The notes below the pieces were generated by a model. The model was not told the origin of the DNA and did not search any database. It saw only the letters and a program-made list of their open reading frames with translations. The translations under genes were made by a program, and so were the position numbers. 7,266 bases of DNA from positions 1 to 7,266 of the forward strand of contig CAJXIS010000102.1 in assembly GCA_913054115.1 (NCBI GenBank). Reading direction: 5' to 3'. The DNA is from an uncultured Acidimicrobiaceae bacterium. GTDB lineage: Bacteria > Actinomycetota > Acidimicrobiia > Acidimicrobiales > MedAcidi-G1. The first letter of the stretch is position 1. Every line of letters starts with the position of its first letter. Of this stretch, positions 6,893-7,266 are shown in pieces.

Positions 6893-7266
6893 GCGATGTC
6901 GATGGTGGTCCGGACCGGGGTTTCCTGCGGCGCTTCTGGTGGTTGTGGGTGCCGGTCGGGCTGCTGGTCCTGGGCGCATCGGGATATGCGGCCACCCGCT
7001 CCTCGCTGCTCGACGTTGACCACATCACGGTCGAAGGGGCCGGCATCCGGGTCACGGAGCGGACGGTCATCGATGCGGCGGCCATCGACCTGGGTCAGCC
7101 TCTACTCGACGTTGACCTGGATGCGGTCGACGGTCGCCTGACGGCATTGCCGTGGGTGGCCGACGCGACGGTGCGACGGGAATGGTCCGGAACCATCCAC
7201 CTGCGGATCCTCGAGCGATCGCCTGTGGCGGTGGCCGTGGACCCGGCTGGAGAGCAGGTCCTGCTC
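6889..7266 (+). CDS. ftsQ: Cell division protein FtsQ (DivIB), 3' partial
   Basis: FtsQ is a single-pass membrane protein of the divisome that binds FtsB/FtsL and links early and late division proteins. The frame opens at ATG 6889, overlapping the murB stop as ATGA, and stays open for 126 codons to the window edge. A short cytoplasmic tail of about 15 residues leads into one membrane segment at about 16-36 (FWWLWVPVGLLVLGASGYAA). A POTRA-type domain follows at about 40-112, with LLDVDHITVEG (40-50), the LPWVADATVRREW stretch (87-99) and ILERSPVAV (107-115). The tail is short compared with the long extensions of many actinobacterial FtsQ proteins. The C-terminal beta domain that contacts FtsB lies beyond the window. 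No clear Shine-Dalgarno precedes the ATG, so coupling to murB is likely. Location after murB and the POTRA pattern make the call firm despite the truncation. Confidence 0.92.
   Translation, partial: MSDVDGGPDRGFLRRFWWLWVPVGLLVLGASGYAATRSSLLDVDHITVEGAGIRVTERTVIDAAAIDLGQPLLDVDLDAVDGRLTALPWVADATVRREWSGTIHLRILERSPVAVAVDPAGEQVLL

Noticed and set aside
6896..7141. An 81-codon plus-strand frame overlapping the start of ftsQ
   Set aside because: It is out of phase with ftsQ, which has a convincing membrane segment and POTRA domain. The product of this frame is Ser/Arg-rich without a motif.
1..7266. Search for RNA genes, CRISPR repeats, insertion sequences, attachment sites, promoters and terminators
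   Set aside because: Coding sequence covers the whole window, with no intergenic stretch, no spaced direct repeats, no terminal inverted repeats and no hairpin followed by a T run that I could see.
1..7266. Possibility of a previously undescribed system
   Set aside because: All seven genes are recognised members of the canonical dcw cluster in canonical order. There is no extra gene, fusion or foreign insert to support a new system.

Overview
The window is one dense, one-directional stretch of a division and cell-wall (dcw) cluster. Seven genes lie on the plus strand in the order mraY (5' end missing), murD, ftsW, murG, murC, murB, ftsQ (3' end missing). There are no intergenic bases. All six gene junctions overlap, four by 4 bases and two by 8 bases, so the window is best read as part of a single translationally coupled operon whose promoter and terminator lie outside it.

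The likely source is a high-GC actinobacterium. The support is the strong G/C bias at third codon positions, frequent GTG starts, only TGA stops, and actinobacterial-type MraY motifs such as FLWWNAAPAQIFMGDTGSLA. The murC-murB-ftsQ order, together with MurD and MurC motifs that depart from the textbook consensus, suggests a deep-branching lineage such as Acidimicrobiia rather than Mycobacterium or Streptomyces. That placement is an inference from memory of such clusters, not a search result.

Functionally the genes form one pathway. MurB (UDP-MurNAc formation), MurC (adds L-Ala) and MurD (adds D-Glu) work in the cytoplasm on UDP-linked precursors. MraY moves phospho-MurNAc-pentapeptide onto undecaprenyl phosphate to make lipid I, and MurG adds GlcNAc to make lipid II. 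FtsW is the SEDS glycosyltransferase that polymerises lipid II at the septum, and FtsQ is the membrane-anchored divisome scaffold. The neighbours expected outside the window are murE/murF upstream and ftsZ downstream.

I found no mobile element, RNA gene, CRISPR array, terminator, or evidence of an undescribed system. The points worth a second look are fine-scale: several altered signature motifs in MurD, a His-to-Leu change in a MurC motif, an ideal internal Shine-Dalgarno plus in-frame GTG inside ftsW, and uneven ribosome-binding-site strength along the overlapping genes.
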